From the NCBI RefSeq assembly GCF_018687895.1, contig NZ_CP061307.1, positions 682,001 through 746,000 on the forward strand: a stretch of 64,000 nucleotides of DNA. Direction: 5' to 3'. The notes beneath the pieces are model-generated. The model was not told where the DNA came from. It made no database searches and saw only the letters and a program-made list of their open reading frames with translations. Numbering within the stretch: position 1 is the stretch's first letter; every line of letters starts with the position of its first letter. The translations under genes and the position numbers were made by a program. Shown one piece after another: positions 57,237-64,000 of this stretch. Origin of the DNA: Polynucleobacter sp. JS-JIR-II-50 (GTDB lineage Bacteria; Pseudomonadota; Gammaproteobacteria; Burkholderiales; Burkholderiaceae).

Positions 57237-58718
57237 ATGAAAAATCGCCAAATTTCAGCTTTTATTGGATTAGTCATTACGGTCATCGTGGCTGCAATGA
57301 GTGTTGGATGCGGCAATAAGAGTGATGCCGTTTCTCAAGCAGAAAAGAAAGATACCGTAGCGGGTATTCCTGTGCCAAGTCTTGAAGAGACAAAGGTAAT
57401 TGCGGAAGAAGGGTTCATCTACGGACTTCCGATCGTCATGAACTATGCAGTCATGTATGACTACGCGATTGATCGTGATTCAGGACAGTTCAAAGCCCCC
57501 TTTAATAAAATCAATAATGAGGCGCGTGTCTTTACCTATAAAGATACAACAGTAGTTTCACCCAATAGCGATACTCCGTATTCGATTGTTTTTATGGATT
57601 TGAGATCAGAGCCGATGGTGTTATCGGTTCCTGCAGTTGATAAAAAGCGTTATTACGCAGTGATGTTATGTGATGGCAATACCTTTAATTATGGTTATAT
57701 CGGTAGCCGTGCTACTGGCAATGAGGCTGGCGACTATATGGTAGTTGGGCCCGATTGGCAGGGTGAAGCACCCGCGGGTATTAAAAAAGTCTTTCGTTCA
57801 TCAACCCAATTTTCTGCAGCAATCTATCGCACTCAACTTTTCAATGCAGCAGATATGCCCAATGTAGTTAAGGTACAAAGTGGATATAAAGCACAACCAC
57901 TTTCTGATTATCTCAAACAACCTGCTCTAGCTGCTGCCCCGGCGATTGATTTTCCAAAGGTCAATAAGGAGATGGTAAAAACTAATTTCTTTGAATATTT
58001 AAGCTTTGCGCTTCAGTACGCACCTGCTGGTCCAGAGGAAAATACCATCCGCGAAAAATTGGCAAGCATTGGTATTGGACCTGGCAGAAAGTTTGAGTTC
58101 AAAGACCTCTCGTCCGAACACAAAGCTGCAATTCTTTTAGCCATGAAAGAGGGCGAAGAGAAGATTGAAAAAATGGCTGCAAATGGAGGTAAAGACTTTA
58201 ATGGCTGGAGAGTAGGTGGCCTAGCTGGTGGGGATCGTGCTTTCTTCAATGGAGATTGGCTAAAACGCGCTGCTGTTGCAAAAGCCGGCATCTATGCAAA
58301 CGATTCAGTTGAAGCCATGTATCCATTGACTCGGATGGATAGCCGGGGAGAAATACTTGATGGCAGTAAGCACAGTTACACGCTCACTTTTGCAAAGGAT
58401 CAGCTTCCACCCGTGAATGCATTTTGGTCTATCACGATCTACGATGGCAAGACGCAACTCTTAATCAAAAATCCAATCAATCGCTATCTAATTAACTCTC
58501 CAATGCTGCCGGGGTTAAGGAAGAATGCTGATGGATCGGTAACGATCTACATTCAAAATAAATCGCCAGGTAAGTCGAAAGAAGCAAATTGGCTGCCAGC
58601 ACCCAATGGTCCAACCTATATTGTTATGCGACTTTACTGGCCAAAAGAGACTCCTCCATCCATCTTGCCGCCAGGTGAGGGGGAGTGGAAGCCACCTGAA
58701 ATTATTTTGGCGAACTAA
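57237..58718 (+). CDS. DUF1254/DUF1214 domain lipoprotein
   Basis: 493 residues. A lipobox-like signal (VAAMSVGCGNK) precedes a DUF1254 domain (EEGFIYGLPIVMNYAVMYDY; VSPNSDTPYSIVFMDLRSEP) and a C-terminal DUF1214 domain (YTLTFAKDQLPPVNAFWSIT; RYLINSPMLPGLRKNADGS). Such proteins are widespread in proteobacteria and their function is unestablished. AGGGATG lies at the start region. The upstream exported protein may be a functional partner, but this is only by adjacency. Confidence 0.85.
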   Translation: MKNRQISAFIGLVITVIVAAMSVGCGNKSDAVSQAEKKDTVAGIPVPSLEETKVIAEEGFIYGLPIVMNYAVMYDYAIDRDSGQFKAPFNKINNEARVFTYKDTTVVSPNSDTPYSIVFMDLRSEPMVLSVPAVDKKRYYAVMLCDGNTFNYGYIGSRATGNEAGDYMVVGPDWQGEAPAGIKKVFRSSTQFSAAIYRTQLFNAADMPNVVKVQSGYKAQPLSDYLKQPALAAAPAIDFPKVNKEMVKTNFFEYLSFALQYAPAGPEENTIREKLASIGIGPGRKFEFKDLSSEHKAAILLAMKEGEEKIEKMAANGGKDFNGWRVGGLAGGDRAFFNGDWLKRAAVAKAGIYANDSVEAMYPLTRMDSRGEILDGSKHSYTLTFAKDQLPPVNAFWSITIYDGKTQLLIKNPINRYLINSPMLPGLRKNADGSVTIYIQNKSPGKSKEANWLPAPNGPTYIVMRLYWPKETPPSILPPGEGEWKPPEIILAN

Positions 58719-59218
58719 CTTACCTCGCTTCAGGAATTTTGTATAACTGGCGGTTCGGGCGAGATTCGAAATCGCGCCAAGCGATTTAAAAGTCCACTAG
58801 CGGAGATTATGATCCACCAAAGTCTGCTTTGGGTCGTATGCAGTCGTTAACTAGAGTCTCGGGGCGTTTTCATTTTCCAGTACTGTAGCCTCACATGTTG
58901 ATAAAAACGACATTCCTGAGCTATAGCGAGGCATTCTTGCTACTTATTTGTTATTAACCTTTTGAGCCTGGCGCAGCATTACCAAAGCACTTTTACCTGT
59001 AACAAGGTCCGTTATGAGGGTGATTTGTTATTAAGTAACCTTTTATGACAAAAGTAGAGTAAAATATATATAGCGATTTTCAAGCTAATAGTGTTGTTGT
59101 ACTAGTAATTAATACCGCAGTTCTGCGATAGTTCTTCTTAGCATCTCCCCCGCCATTCTTGACTTTCGCCTCATTTGGGGCATTGCCTCTTTTATATTTT
59201 TTTAAGGAATAGTCAGAT
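58719..59218 (+). other. 500-base gene-free region, cold-shock gene leader and repeats
   Basis: No credible protein gene was found on either strand. Contents: (a) 58758-58778, an imperfect palindrome (GGCGAGA-TTCGAAA-TCGCGCC) shaped like a tRNA T-arm, without a recognisable tRNA around it; (b) a direct repeat, ATTTGTTATTAACCTTTT (58946-58963) and a near copy with a GTA insert (59023-59044); (c) a likely csp promoter and a leader of about 140 bases. The first 120 bases look unlike the A/T-rich rest and may belong to the acquired segment upstream. Confidence 0.45.
59045..59072 (+). promoter_or_regulatory. Predicted promoter of the cold-shock gene
   Basis: ATGACA (5/6 to the -35 consensus, 59045-59050), a 16-base spacer, TATATA (59067-59072). 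It implies a 5' leader of about 140 bases before the csp ATG, as in cspA-type thermosensor leaders. Confidence 0.45.
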
Positions 59219-59422
59219 ATGGCAAACGGAATTGTGAAATGGTTTAACGACGCTAAAGGCTTCGGCTTTATTACCCCTGAACTCGGTGGCGAAGATTTAT
59301 TTGCCCATTTTTCAGCAATTAATAGCAGCGGATTTAAGTCTTTGGCTGAAGGTCAAAAGGTGACTTTTGATATTACTACCGGCCCTAAAGGCAAGTTAGC
59401 ATCCAATATTCAACCTGTTTAA
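59219..59422 (+). CDS. Cold-shock protein (CspA family)
   Basis: 67 residues. [20 protein letters not shown] contains RNP1 (KGFGFI), and [12 protein letters not shown]2. The end, [13 protein letters not shown], is typical of betaproteobacterial Csp. It binds single-stranded RNA/DNA. AAGGA lies 11 bases before the ATG; the long leader upstream is a plausible temperature-responsive element. A terminator follows at 59463, then infA. Confidence 0.95.
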   Translation: MANGIVKWFNDAKGFGFITPELGGEDLFAHFSAINSSGFKSLAEGQKVTFDITTGPKGKLASNIQPV

Positions 59423-59462
59423 ATCAGAAGCAAATACCAGGCGGAAATTATTTGCCTGGCCC

Positions 59463-59487
59463 AAAGCCCAGCATGACTGGGCTTTTT
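59463..59487 (+). terminator. Intrinsic terminator of the cold-shock gene
   Basis: AAAGCCCAG / CTGGGCTTT stem, 5-base loop, then TTATTTTTATT. Confidence 0.9.
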
Positions 59488-59507
59488 ATTTTTATTAAGG
59501 ATGTTAA

Positions 59508-59768
59508 ATGGCAAAAGAAGAGTTGCTTGAAATGGAAGGACTTGTTGATGAAGTTCTGCCGGATTCTCGTTATCGGGTTACCTTAGACAATGGCCATAAG
59601 CTTATTGCCTATACAGCAGGAAGAGTCAAAAAAAATCACATCCGTATATTGGCCGGAGATAAAGTTTCTTTAGAGCTCTCCACTTACGACTTGAGCAAAG
59701 GCCGAATCACATTTAGACATATTGAGAAGAAGCAATCTTTTGCTAGTGCGCCGAAAAGACGATATTAA
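59508..59768 (+). CDS. infA: Translation initiation factor IF-1 (extended paralogue)
   Basis: 86 residues; ordinary IF-1 is 72. [20 protein letters not shown] and the OB-fold [20 protein letters not shown] are IF-1-like, and [10 protein letters not shown] is followed by a basic tail of about 12 residues ([10 protein letters not shown]). Betaproteobacteria often carry an extra infA of this length besides the ribosomal-operon copy. AAGGATG precedes the ATG. Its position straight after a csp gene suggests a cold or stress role, which is inference. Confidence 0.9.
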   Translation: MAKEELLEMEGLVDEVLPDSRYRVTLDNGHKLIAYTAGRVKKNHIRILAGDKVSLELSTYDLSKGRITFRHIEKKQSFASAPKRRY

Positions 59769-59869
59769 TATCTGCAAAATTTTGTCATGCTAAAAAATTG
59801 GTAAAAACGACTTTAAATTATTTCGGGTATGGGGGCTTGCTCCCTAATAAGTAGTAGCCCCAATCCCCA

Positions 59870-60847
59870 TTACTTAGCCAGCAGTACTTCCAGCTTCTCA
59901 GTATCTATGCAGAAGTTCCGAATCCCTTCAGCCAATTTCTCCGTTGCCATTGCATCATTGTTCAATTGAAGGCGGAAATTAGATTCATCTAACTTCAGCG
60001 GGGCAATACCTTCTGCCTGTAAGGCTGCTTGAGCATTTGCAGAGTTTAGTTTTCTTTCAACAGACGCATTGCTAATCTGGAGTTCTGCCAAGAGTTCTGG
60101 GCTAATGGTTAACAGATCGCAGCCAGCCAACTCTAATATCTGACTGGTATTGCGAAAGCTGGCACCCATTATCTCCGTAGAGATGCCAAAGTGCTTGTAG
60201 TAATGAAAAATCCTCTTCACTGAAGTCACGCCAGGATCATTTGCTCCGCCATTGGCGCTATCACTCCAGTTACTGGCTAACTTAGCTTTATTCCAATCAG
60301 TAATGCGACCCACAAATGGAGAGATCAGTTTGGCATTGGCGGCGCCACACGCAGCTGCTTGCACGAGCGAGAAGAGCAGGGTCATATTGCAATGAATGCC
60401 TTGCGCCTCTAATTCTTTGGCGGCAGCAATGCCTTCCCATGTGCCGGCTAATTTAATCAGAATACGTTTACGATCGATGCCATGAGACTCATAAAGAGTA
60501 ATTAAATGCTTGGCCTTAGCTATAGTGCCCTTGGTGTCGAATGAGAGTCGGGCATCTACTTCTGTAGAAACACGTCCCGGAACAATCTTCAGAATCTCCA
60601 GGCCAAACGCAACCAAAATGTAATCCACCAAATCAGTCGGGCTCATGCCTGGATGAGCTGCTTTGACTGACTGCACCAAATCCTGATAATTGCTTTGTTG
60701 AGCAGCTTTCAGAATAAGTGAAGGGTTGGTGGTCGCATCTTGCGGCTGAAAAGCCTGCATCCGCTCAAAATCGCCTGTATCAGCCACAACCGTGGTGAGT
60801 TTCTTGAGTTGCTCTAGTTGGTTTAGTGACGAAGGGGTGCTATTCAT
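59870..60847 (-). CDS. tal: Transaldolase
   Basis: 325 residues, class I aldolase barrel. [15 protein letters not shown] at the start, the Schiff-base Lys in [14 protein letters not shown], and [11 protein letters not shown] are family signatures. It moves dihydroxyacetone units in the pentose phosphate pathway. The divergent rpiA on the other side of a 93-base gap encodes a second enzyme of the same pathway, so the two probably share a regulatory region. Confidence 0.96.
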   Translation of the reverse strand: MNSTPSSLNQLEQLKKLTTVVADTGDFERMQAFQPQDATTNPSLILKAAQQSNYQDLVQSVKAAHPGMSPTDLVDYILVAFGLEILKIVPGRVSTEVDARLSFDTKGTIAKAKHLITLYESHGIDRKRILIKLAGTWEGIAAAKELEAQGIHCNMTLLFSLVQAAACGAANAKLISPFVGRITDWNKAKLASNWSDSANGGANDPGVTSVKRIFHYYKHFGISTEIMGASFRNTSQILELAGCDLLTISPELLAELQISNASVERKLNSANAQAALQAEGIAPLKLDESNFRLQLNNDAMATEKLAEGIRNFCIDTEKLEVLLAK

Positions 60848-60940
60848 GGGCTTGCTCGCTGCTCTAGGGTGGTTTTCTGATAGATATCATATGATAGATG
60901 GATTAATTACTCAGTTCCAGTAAAGGCATTTGATAGCTAT

Positions 60941-61654
60941 ATGAATCAAGATCAACTAAAGCAAATGGTGGGCGAGGCGGCTAGAGACGAAGTACTTAAA
61001 TTGCCCGCTGGACAGGTTTTGGGAATTGGCACAGGCTCAACTGCAAACTGCTTTATAGATGCACTAGCCTCTTATAAGGGGCATTTTTCTGGCACGGTAT
61101 CGAGCTCTAACGCAACCACTGAACGCTTGCTCAAACATGGTTTTAAAGTACTAGATCCAAATGATGTGCAAGGTCTGCCGGCCTATGTTGATGGGGCTGA
61201 TGAGATTGATCCTTTGGGGCACATGATTAAGGGCGGTGGCGGAGCGCTCACCAGGGAAAAAATTATCGCCTCTATGGCAAAGCAATTCATCTGCATTTGC
61301 GATTCATCGAAGCAAGTGCCGGTACTAGGTAACTTTGCATTGCCAGTAGAAATCATTCCCTTGGCTAAAGGCGTGGTTAGCAGGGAGCTGGAGAAGTTTG
61401 GCGGTAAAGTGACTTTGCGCCTAACCAAGAACACCCGTGCAGACCTGAACCAAACACCAAGCGAGCCATTTGTGACCGATAACGGTGGTTGGATCTTGGA
61501 TATAGCCGGTCTGAAGATTGCTGACCCTATTCAGATGGAAGCACAGATTAATCAAATTGCTGGCGTGATCACTGTTGGCTTATTTGCTAAAGAAAAGGCC
61601 AATATTTTGTTGGTCAGCAATGCTGCTGGTGTTGAGCGTATCGCACTCTCATAA
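60941..61654 (+). CDS. rpiA: Ribose-5-phosphate isomerase A
   Basis: 237 residues, slightly longer than E. coli RpiA. VLGIGTGSTANCFIDAL, the loop SSNATTERLL, DGADEIDPLGHMIKGGGGAL and the KG..REKI catalytic stretch (LTREKIIASMAKQFICI) are all present. It interconverts ribose-5-P and ribulose-5-P. It faces tal across a 93-base gap and is closed by a strong terminator. Confidence 0.96.
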   Translation: MNQDQLKQMVGEAARDEVLKLPAGQVLGIGTGSTANCFIDALASYKGHFSGTVSSSNATTERLLKHGFKVLDPNDVQGLPAYVDGADEIDPLGHMIKGGGGALTREKIIASMAKQFICICDSSKQVPVLGNFALPVEIIPLAKGVVSRELEKFGGKVTLRLTKNTRADLNQTPSEPFVTDNGGWILDIAGLKIADPIQMEAQINQIAGVITVGLFAKEKANILLVSNAAGVERIALS

Positions 61655-61670
61655 TTGATTTAGTAATAAA

Positions 61671-61699
61671 AAACCCGACGGGGTATGCCCATCGGGTTT
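61671..61699 (+). terminator. Intrinsic terminator of rpiA
   Basis: AAACCCGA / TCGGGTTT stem with an inner GGG/CCC pair set; A-rich upstream and TTTGT downstream, so it can act on both strands. Confidence 0.85.
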
Positions 61700-61700
61700 G

Positions 61701-61862
61701 TCTGCCATGGTATGCATGGCGCAGATAATCGGAAGGTAATTAGTTCCGACATCTATGAGTGCACAGATGCACCCATCTTAAGTGGCTTTCGCCAATGTGA
61801 GTGGGACACTACTTCTGTCTCACCACAACTTCATCCTACGCTTATCGTTGGCAGTGTCAACA
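61701..61862. other. String of hairpins between convergent rpiA and yggX (possible structured RNA)
   Basis: At least four further stem-loops in tandem: TCTGCCATG / CATGGcGCAGA (61701-61725), TCGGAA / TTCCGA (61729-61749), GTGCA-CAGA-TGCAC (from about 61760), and GTGAG...TGTCTCAC (about 61797-61822). CTGCC at 61702 can also pair with GGCAG near 61850. No protein gene is convincing here. It may be a small RNA or stacked transcript ends for the convergent genes. Confidence 0.35.
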
Positions 61863-61921
61863 GCAATCCAAAATATATTTTTCAATAAAATACTTGCTGC
61901 AACACGGTAATCGATTTTTAA

Positions 61922-62194
61922 TTACTCTGCAGGAGGTACGTAACCTTGCGCCATATCAGCTCCACCCTCAAAGAAGTACTTTTCTACTTGCTTTAAGAGG
62001 TATTGGCGTGCGCGTGGGTCTGCCATATTGAGGCGGTTTTCATTAATCAGCATTGTTTGGTGCTTTAACCAAGCAGCCCAAGCCTCTTTGGAGACTTGAT
62101 TCCAGACCTTCTTACCTAGCTCGCCTGGAAGCGGGGCAAAATCCATTCCCTCAGCTTCTTTATTGAGTTTGATACATTGAACCATGCGTGCCAT
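61922..62194 (-). CDS. Fe(2+)-trafficking protein YggX
   Basis: 90 residues from ATG 62194 (AAGG eight bases upstream); a TTG at 62200 adds two residues. [36 protein letters not shown] and [18 protein letters not shown] define the family. The conserved Cys in MVQC is present. It protects Fe-S enzymes against oxidative damage. It follows argA on the same strand by 41 bases. Confidence 0.94.
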   Translation of the reverse strand: MARMVQCIKLNKEAEGMDFAPLPGELGKKVWNQVSKEAWAAWLKHQTMLINENRLNMADPRARQYLLKQVEKYFFEGGADMAQGYVPPAE

Positions 62195-62235
62195 CTGCAA
62201 TACCTTTCTAGTATTTCTTCAGTTTCTTAAATTAC

Positions 62236-63600
62236 TTATAGATCTTTAGTTAAAACCATGGACTTGCGGTCCCAGTTATAAATTTGTTTTCTTTCCTCAG
62301 GCAAATCATCAACCGATGCCCGTTTAAAGCCACGCTTTAAGAACCAGTGCTCAGTTCTGGTAGTGAGAACAAATAATTTTTTAATGCCTTCTTGCTTAGC
62401 GCGCATTTCAACACGCTTTAATAGGCGCTCGCCATCACCGGATCCTTGAACGTCAGGATCTACTGCGAGACAAGCTAGCTCACCAACACCGTTCGGGAAT
62501 GGGAAGAGGGCAGCACAACCAAAGAGAACGCGGTCATGCTCTATCACTGAGAAGCGCTGAATGTCACGCTCAATCACATCTTGTCCGCGAGCCGCCAAGA
62601 TACCTTCATCTTCCAGGGGCATGGTTAATTGCAAGATACCGCCAACGTCATCTTGGTTGGCCTCACGCAAGTTCTCAATATCAGATGAGGCTAGCATCAT
62701 GCCAATACCATCATGGGTAAAGAGCTCTTCGAGGAGTGCGCCATCTTGATTGCAGGGCAAAAAGTGAACCCGGCTAACGCCTGCCCGTATTGCTCTGCCA
62801 GAGATACTTAGTAAGCTCTTCATGCCAAGATCCATATCTTTGTTCTGCGCGATATATTCTTGTAGTTGCGGCATAGATAGTTCGGTAATGAAATCACCTT
62901 CAGCATCTTTTAAACCAGCATAAGGGCTTAAGAAGATCAGCTTATCCGCTTTAAGAGCGGCAGCAGTGGATGCAGCTACATCTTCGTATGCCAGATTAAA
63001 TGCTTGGCCTGTTGGTGAAAAACCTAAAGGCGATAGCAACACAATCTTGTTGCTATCCAAAGACTGCCTAATAGAGCCAGAGTCTACTTTGCGGACCAAT
63101 CCGGTATGGATGTAGTCGGTACCCTCTACGACACCAACTGGCATTGCAGTAATAAAGTTGCCTGAGATCACAGAAATACGTGAGCCAGCCATTGGAGTAT
63201 TTGGCAAACCACGGCTAAATGCTGCTTCAATATCCAGACGTAATTCACCAGCAGCTTCTTTAACGCACTCTAGTGCGGCTGCATCAGTAATCCGATAGCT
63301 ATGCAGGGCGCTCTTGCCAAACTTGCTTTTGATATTCCGGAGCATCAACTGCTCTTCAATCTGTGGGCGGATACCGTGAACCAGAACAATCCGCATCCCC
63401 ATAGCATGGAGCATGGCGATATCTTCAATCAGATTCTCAAGGCCGATCTCTTGGACAAGTTCACCCGCAAAGGCAATCACAAAGGTCTTCTCGCGGAAGC
63501 TATGAATATAGGGCGCAACATCGCGCAACCACCCTACGAAGGGGAAGTTGGAGGTCGTTTCTTCGGCCATTAAGGCCTGGTTCGGTGCATTTGTTGGCAT
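62236..63600 (-). CDS. argA: N-acetylglutamate synthase (amino-acid N-acetyltransferase)
   Basis: 454 residues: an amino-acid-kinase domain (FVIAFAGELVQ; GMRIVLVHGIRPQIEEQL; LLSPLGFSPTGQAFNLAYED) and a GNAT domain at the end (GELACLAVDPDVQGSGDGE, then LFVLTTRTEHWFLKRGF). It makes N-acetylglutamate, the first step of arginine synthesis. A TATAAT lies ten bases before the ATG, which suggests an extremely short or absent 5' leader. The gene is divergent from hrpA. Confidence 0.95.
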   Translation of the reverse strand: MPTNAPNQALMAEETTSNFPFVGWLRDVAPYIHSFREKTFVIAFAGELVQEIGLENLIEDIAMLHAMGMRIVLVHGIRPQIEEQLMLRNIKSKFGKSALHSYRITDAAALECVKEAAGELRLDIEAAFSRGLPNTPMAGSRISVISGNFITAMPVGVVEGTDYIHTGLVRKVDSGSIRQSLDSNKIVLLSPLGFSPTGQAFNLAYEDVAASTAAALKADKLIFLSPYAGLKDAEGDFITELSMPQLQEYIAQNKDMDLGMKSLLSISGRAIRAGVSRVHFLPCNQDGALLEELFTHDGIGMMLASSDIENLREANQDDVGGILQLTMPLEDEGILAARGQDVIERDIQRFSVIEHDRVLFGCAALFPFPNGVGELACLAVDPDVQGSGDGERLLKRVEMRAKQEGIKKLFVLTTRTEHWFLKRGFKRASVDDLPEERKQIYNWDRKSMVLTKDL

Positions 63601-63609
63601 AGTGAGAAA

Positions 63610-63638
63610 ATTATAGGGTGCAAGAGCCTATAAACCAA
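63610..63638 (-). promoter_or_regulatory. Predicted promoter of argA, almost leaderless
   Basis: On the minus strand TTGGTT (63633-63638), 17-base spacer, perfect TATAAT (63610-63615). The start point would fall about 3 bases before the argA ATG at 63600; no Shine-Dalgarno is present. Confidence 0.45.
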
Positions 63639-63653
63639 CAAAAACCCAAAGCA

Positions 63654-64000
63654 ATGCCACAGCCTGTGCCTGCTTCCAACACCTCACGCCGGCTAGAAAT
63701 TCGGTTTCCGGAGGAATTGCCGGTCTCTGGTCAGCGTCAGCTGATCAAGGATGCCCTGCAGAGCCACCAGGTAGTGATTGTGTGTGGTGAGACTGGCTCA
63801 GGCAAGACTACCCAGCTACCGAAGATTTGCTTGGATTTAGGTCGAGGCACGATTAATGGTGGCAAGCTCATCGGCCATACTCAGCCACGCCGGATTGCAG
63901 CTACCGCTACGGCTAAGCGAATTGCCCAAGAGCTAGGTTCACCCATTGGCCAGGATGTAGGCTACCAGGTACGCTTTGCTGACAAGTCCAGTCACACCGC
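63654..64000 (+). CDS. hrpA: ATP-dependent RNA helicase HrpA (partial, N-terminal)
   Basis: The first 115 codons are present; the gene runs off the right edge. Walker A is [20 protein letters not shown] and motif Ia [18 protein letters not shown], with VGYQVRF typical of DEAH-box HrpA. GTG 63618, also in frame, is an alternative start giving twelve extra residues; neither has a clear ribosome site. HrpA acts on stalled ribosomes and mRNA processing in E. coli. Confidence 0.9.
   Translation, partial: MPQPVPASNTSRRLEIRFPEELPVSGQRQLIKDALQSHQVVIVCGETGSGKTTQLPKICLDLGRGTINGGKLIGHTQPRRIAATATAKRIAQELGSPIGQDVGYQVRFADKSSHT

Noticed and set aside
58758..58778. tRNA or tmRNA at the T-arm-like palindrome
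   Set aside because: No acceptor stem, anticodon arm or CCA can be built around it on either strand.
59800..59865. Terminator for tal (GGGGCT / AGCCCC)
   Set aside because: The loop is about 19 bases and no T-run follows on the minus strand, so it was not listed.
61685..61888. Plus-strand 67-codon ORF in the hairpin region
   Set aside because: It starts inside the rpiA terminator and has random-looking composition over strong hairpins.

Overview
The window reads as chromosomal DNA of a moderately low-G+C betaproteobacterium of the Burkholderiaceae, most likely Polynucleobacter or a close relative. This is inferred from gene order (ndk-rlmN-ispG-hisS-yfgM-bamB-der-hfq-hflX-hflK-hflC-hisZ-purA; dnaX-ybaB-recR beside the SRP RNA; surE-pcm-nlpD), from Bug-type solute-binding proteins and from frequent GTG/TTG starts. 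No database search was possible. Most of the window is densely packed housekeeping DNA with short gaps and many 1-26 bp overlaps. No CRISPR array, insertion sequence or prophage was seen.

Layout. 1-3.7 kb: end of an AddB-like nuclease and a complete AddA/RecB-like helicase-nuclease. 3.7-10.3 kb: an accessory patch with a BrnT/BrnA toxin-antitoxin pair, a tartrate dehydrogenase/TctC pair, a umuDC operon behind a perfect LexA box with a small membrane-peptide ORF behind it, a HigB/HigA-type pair and an ExoX-like exonuclease. 10.5-14.6 kb: a periplasmic two-domain rhodanese, the 4.5S SRP RNA (minus strand), dnaX, ybaB, recR. 14.8-22.3 kb: a porin followed by a CzcCBA/CusCBA-type heavy-metal RND efflux operon. 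22.4-26.9 kb: surE-pcm-nlpD-exonuclease-rlmD, coupled by overlaps. 27-28 kb: a tiny membrane ORF and a Bax-inhibitor-1 family protein. 28.2-44.7 kb: a long plus-strand run of core genes (nucleotide, rRNA-methylation, isoprenoid, histidine, outer-membrane assembly, GTPase, Hfq and HflKC functions, purA, malate synthase G).

44.7-52.3 kb is a second accessory stretch: a papain-fold-like orphan protein, a K+-channel-like protein with a divergent selectivity filter, MFS and APC transporters, a dienelactone hydrolase, two poorly characterised proteins and an exported amidohydrolase. tRNA-Leu(CAG), rnr and rlmB follow. 56.3-58.7 kb holds two exported proteins (one with DUF1254/DUF1214 domains) that look compositionally foreign, then a 500-base gene-free stretch leading into a cold-shock gene with a long leader and a paralogous infA. 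The right end has tal, rpiA, a string of hairpins between convergent genes, yggX, argA and the start of hrpA.

No single spectacular new system could be demonstrated. The best leads are the SOS-linked small membrane peptide behind umuDC, the 13-codon ORF that bridges pcm and nlpD, the papain-like and channel-like orphans at 44.7-45.7 kb, the hairpin string at 61.7 kb, and possible leaderless or non-AUG starts (dnaX, argA, hflX).
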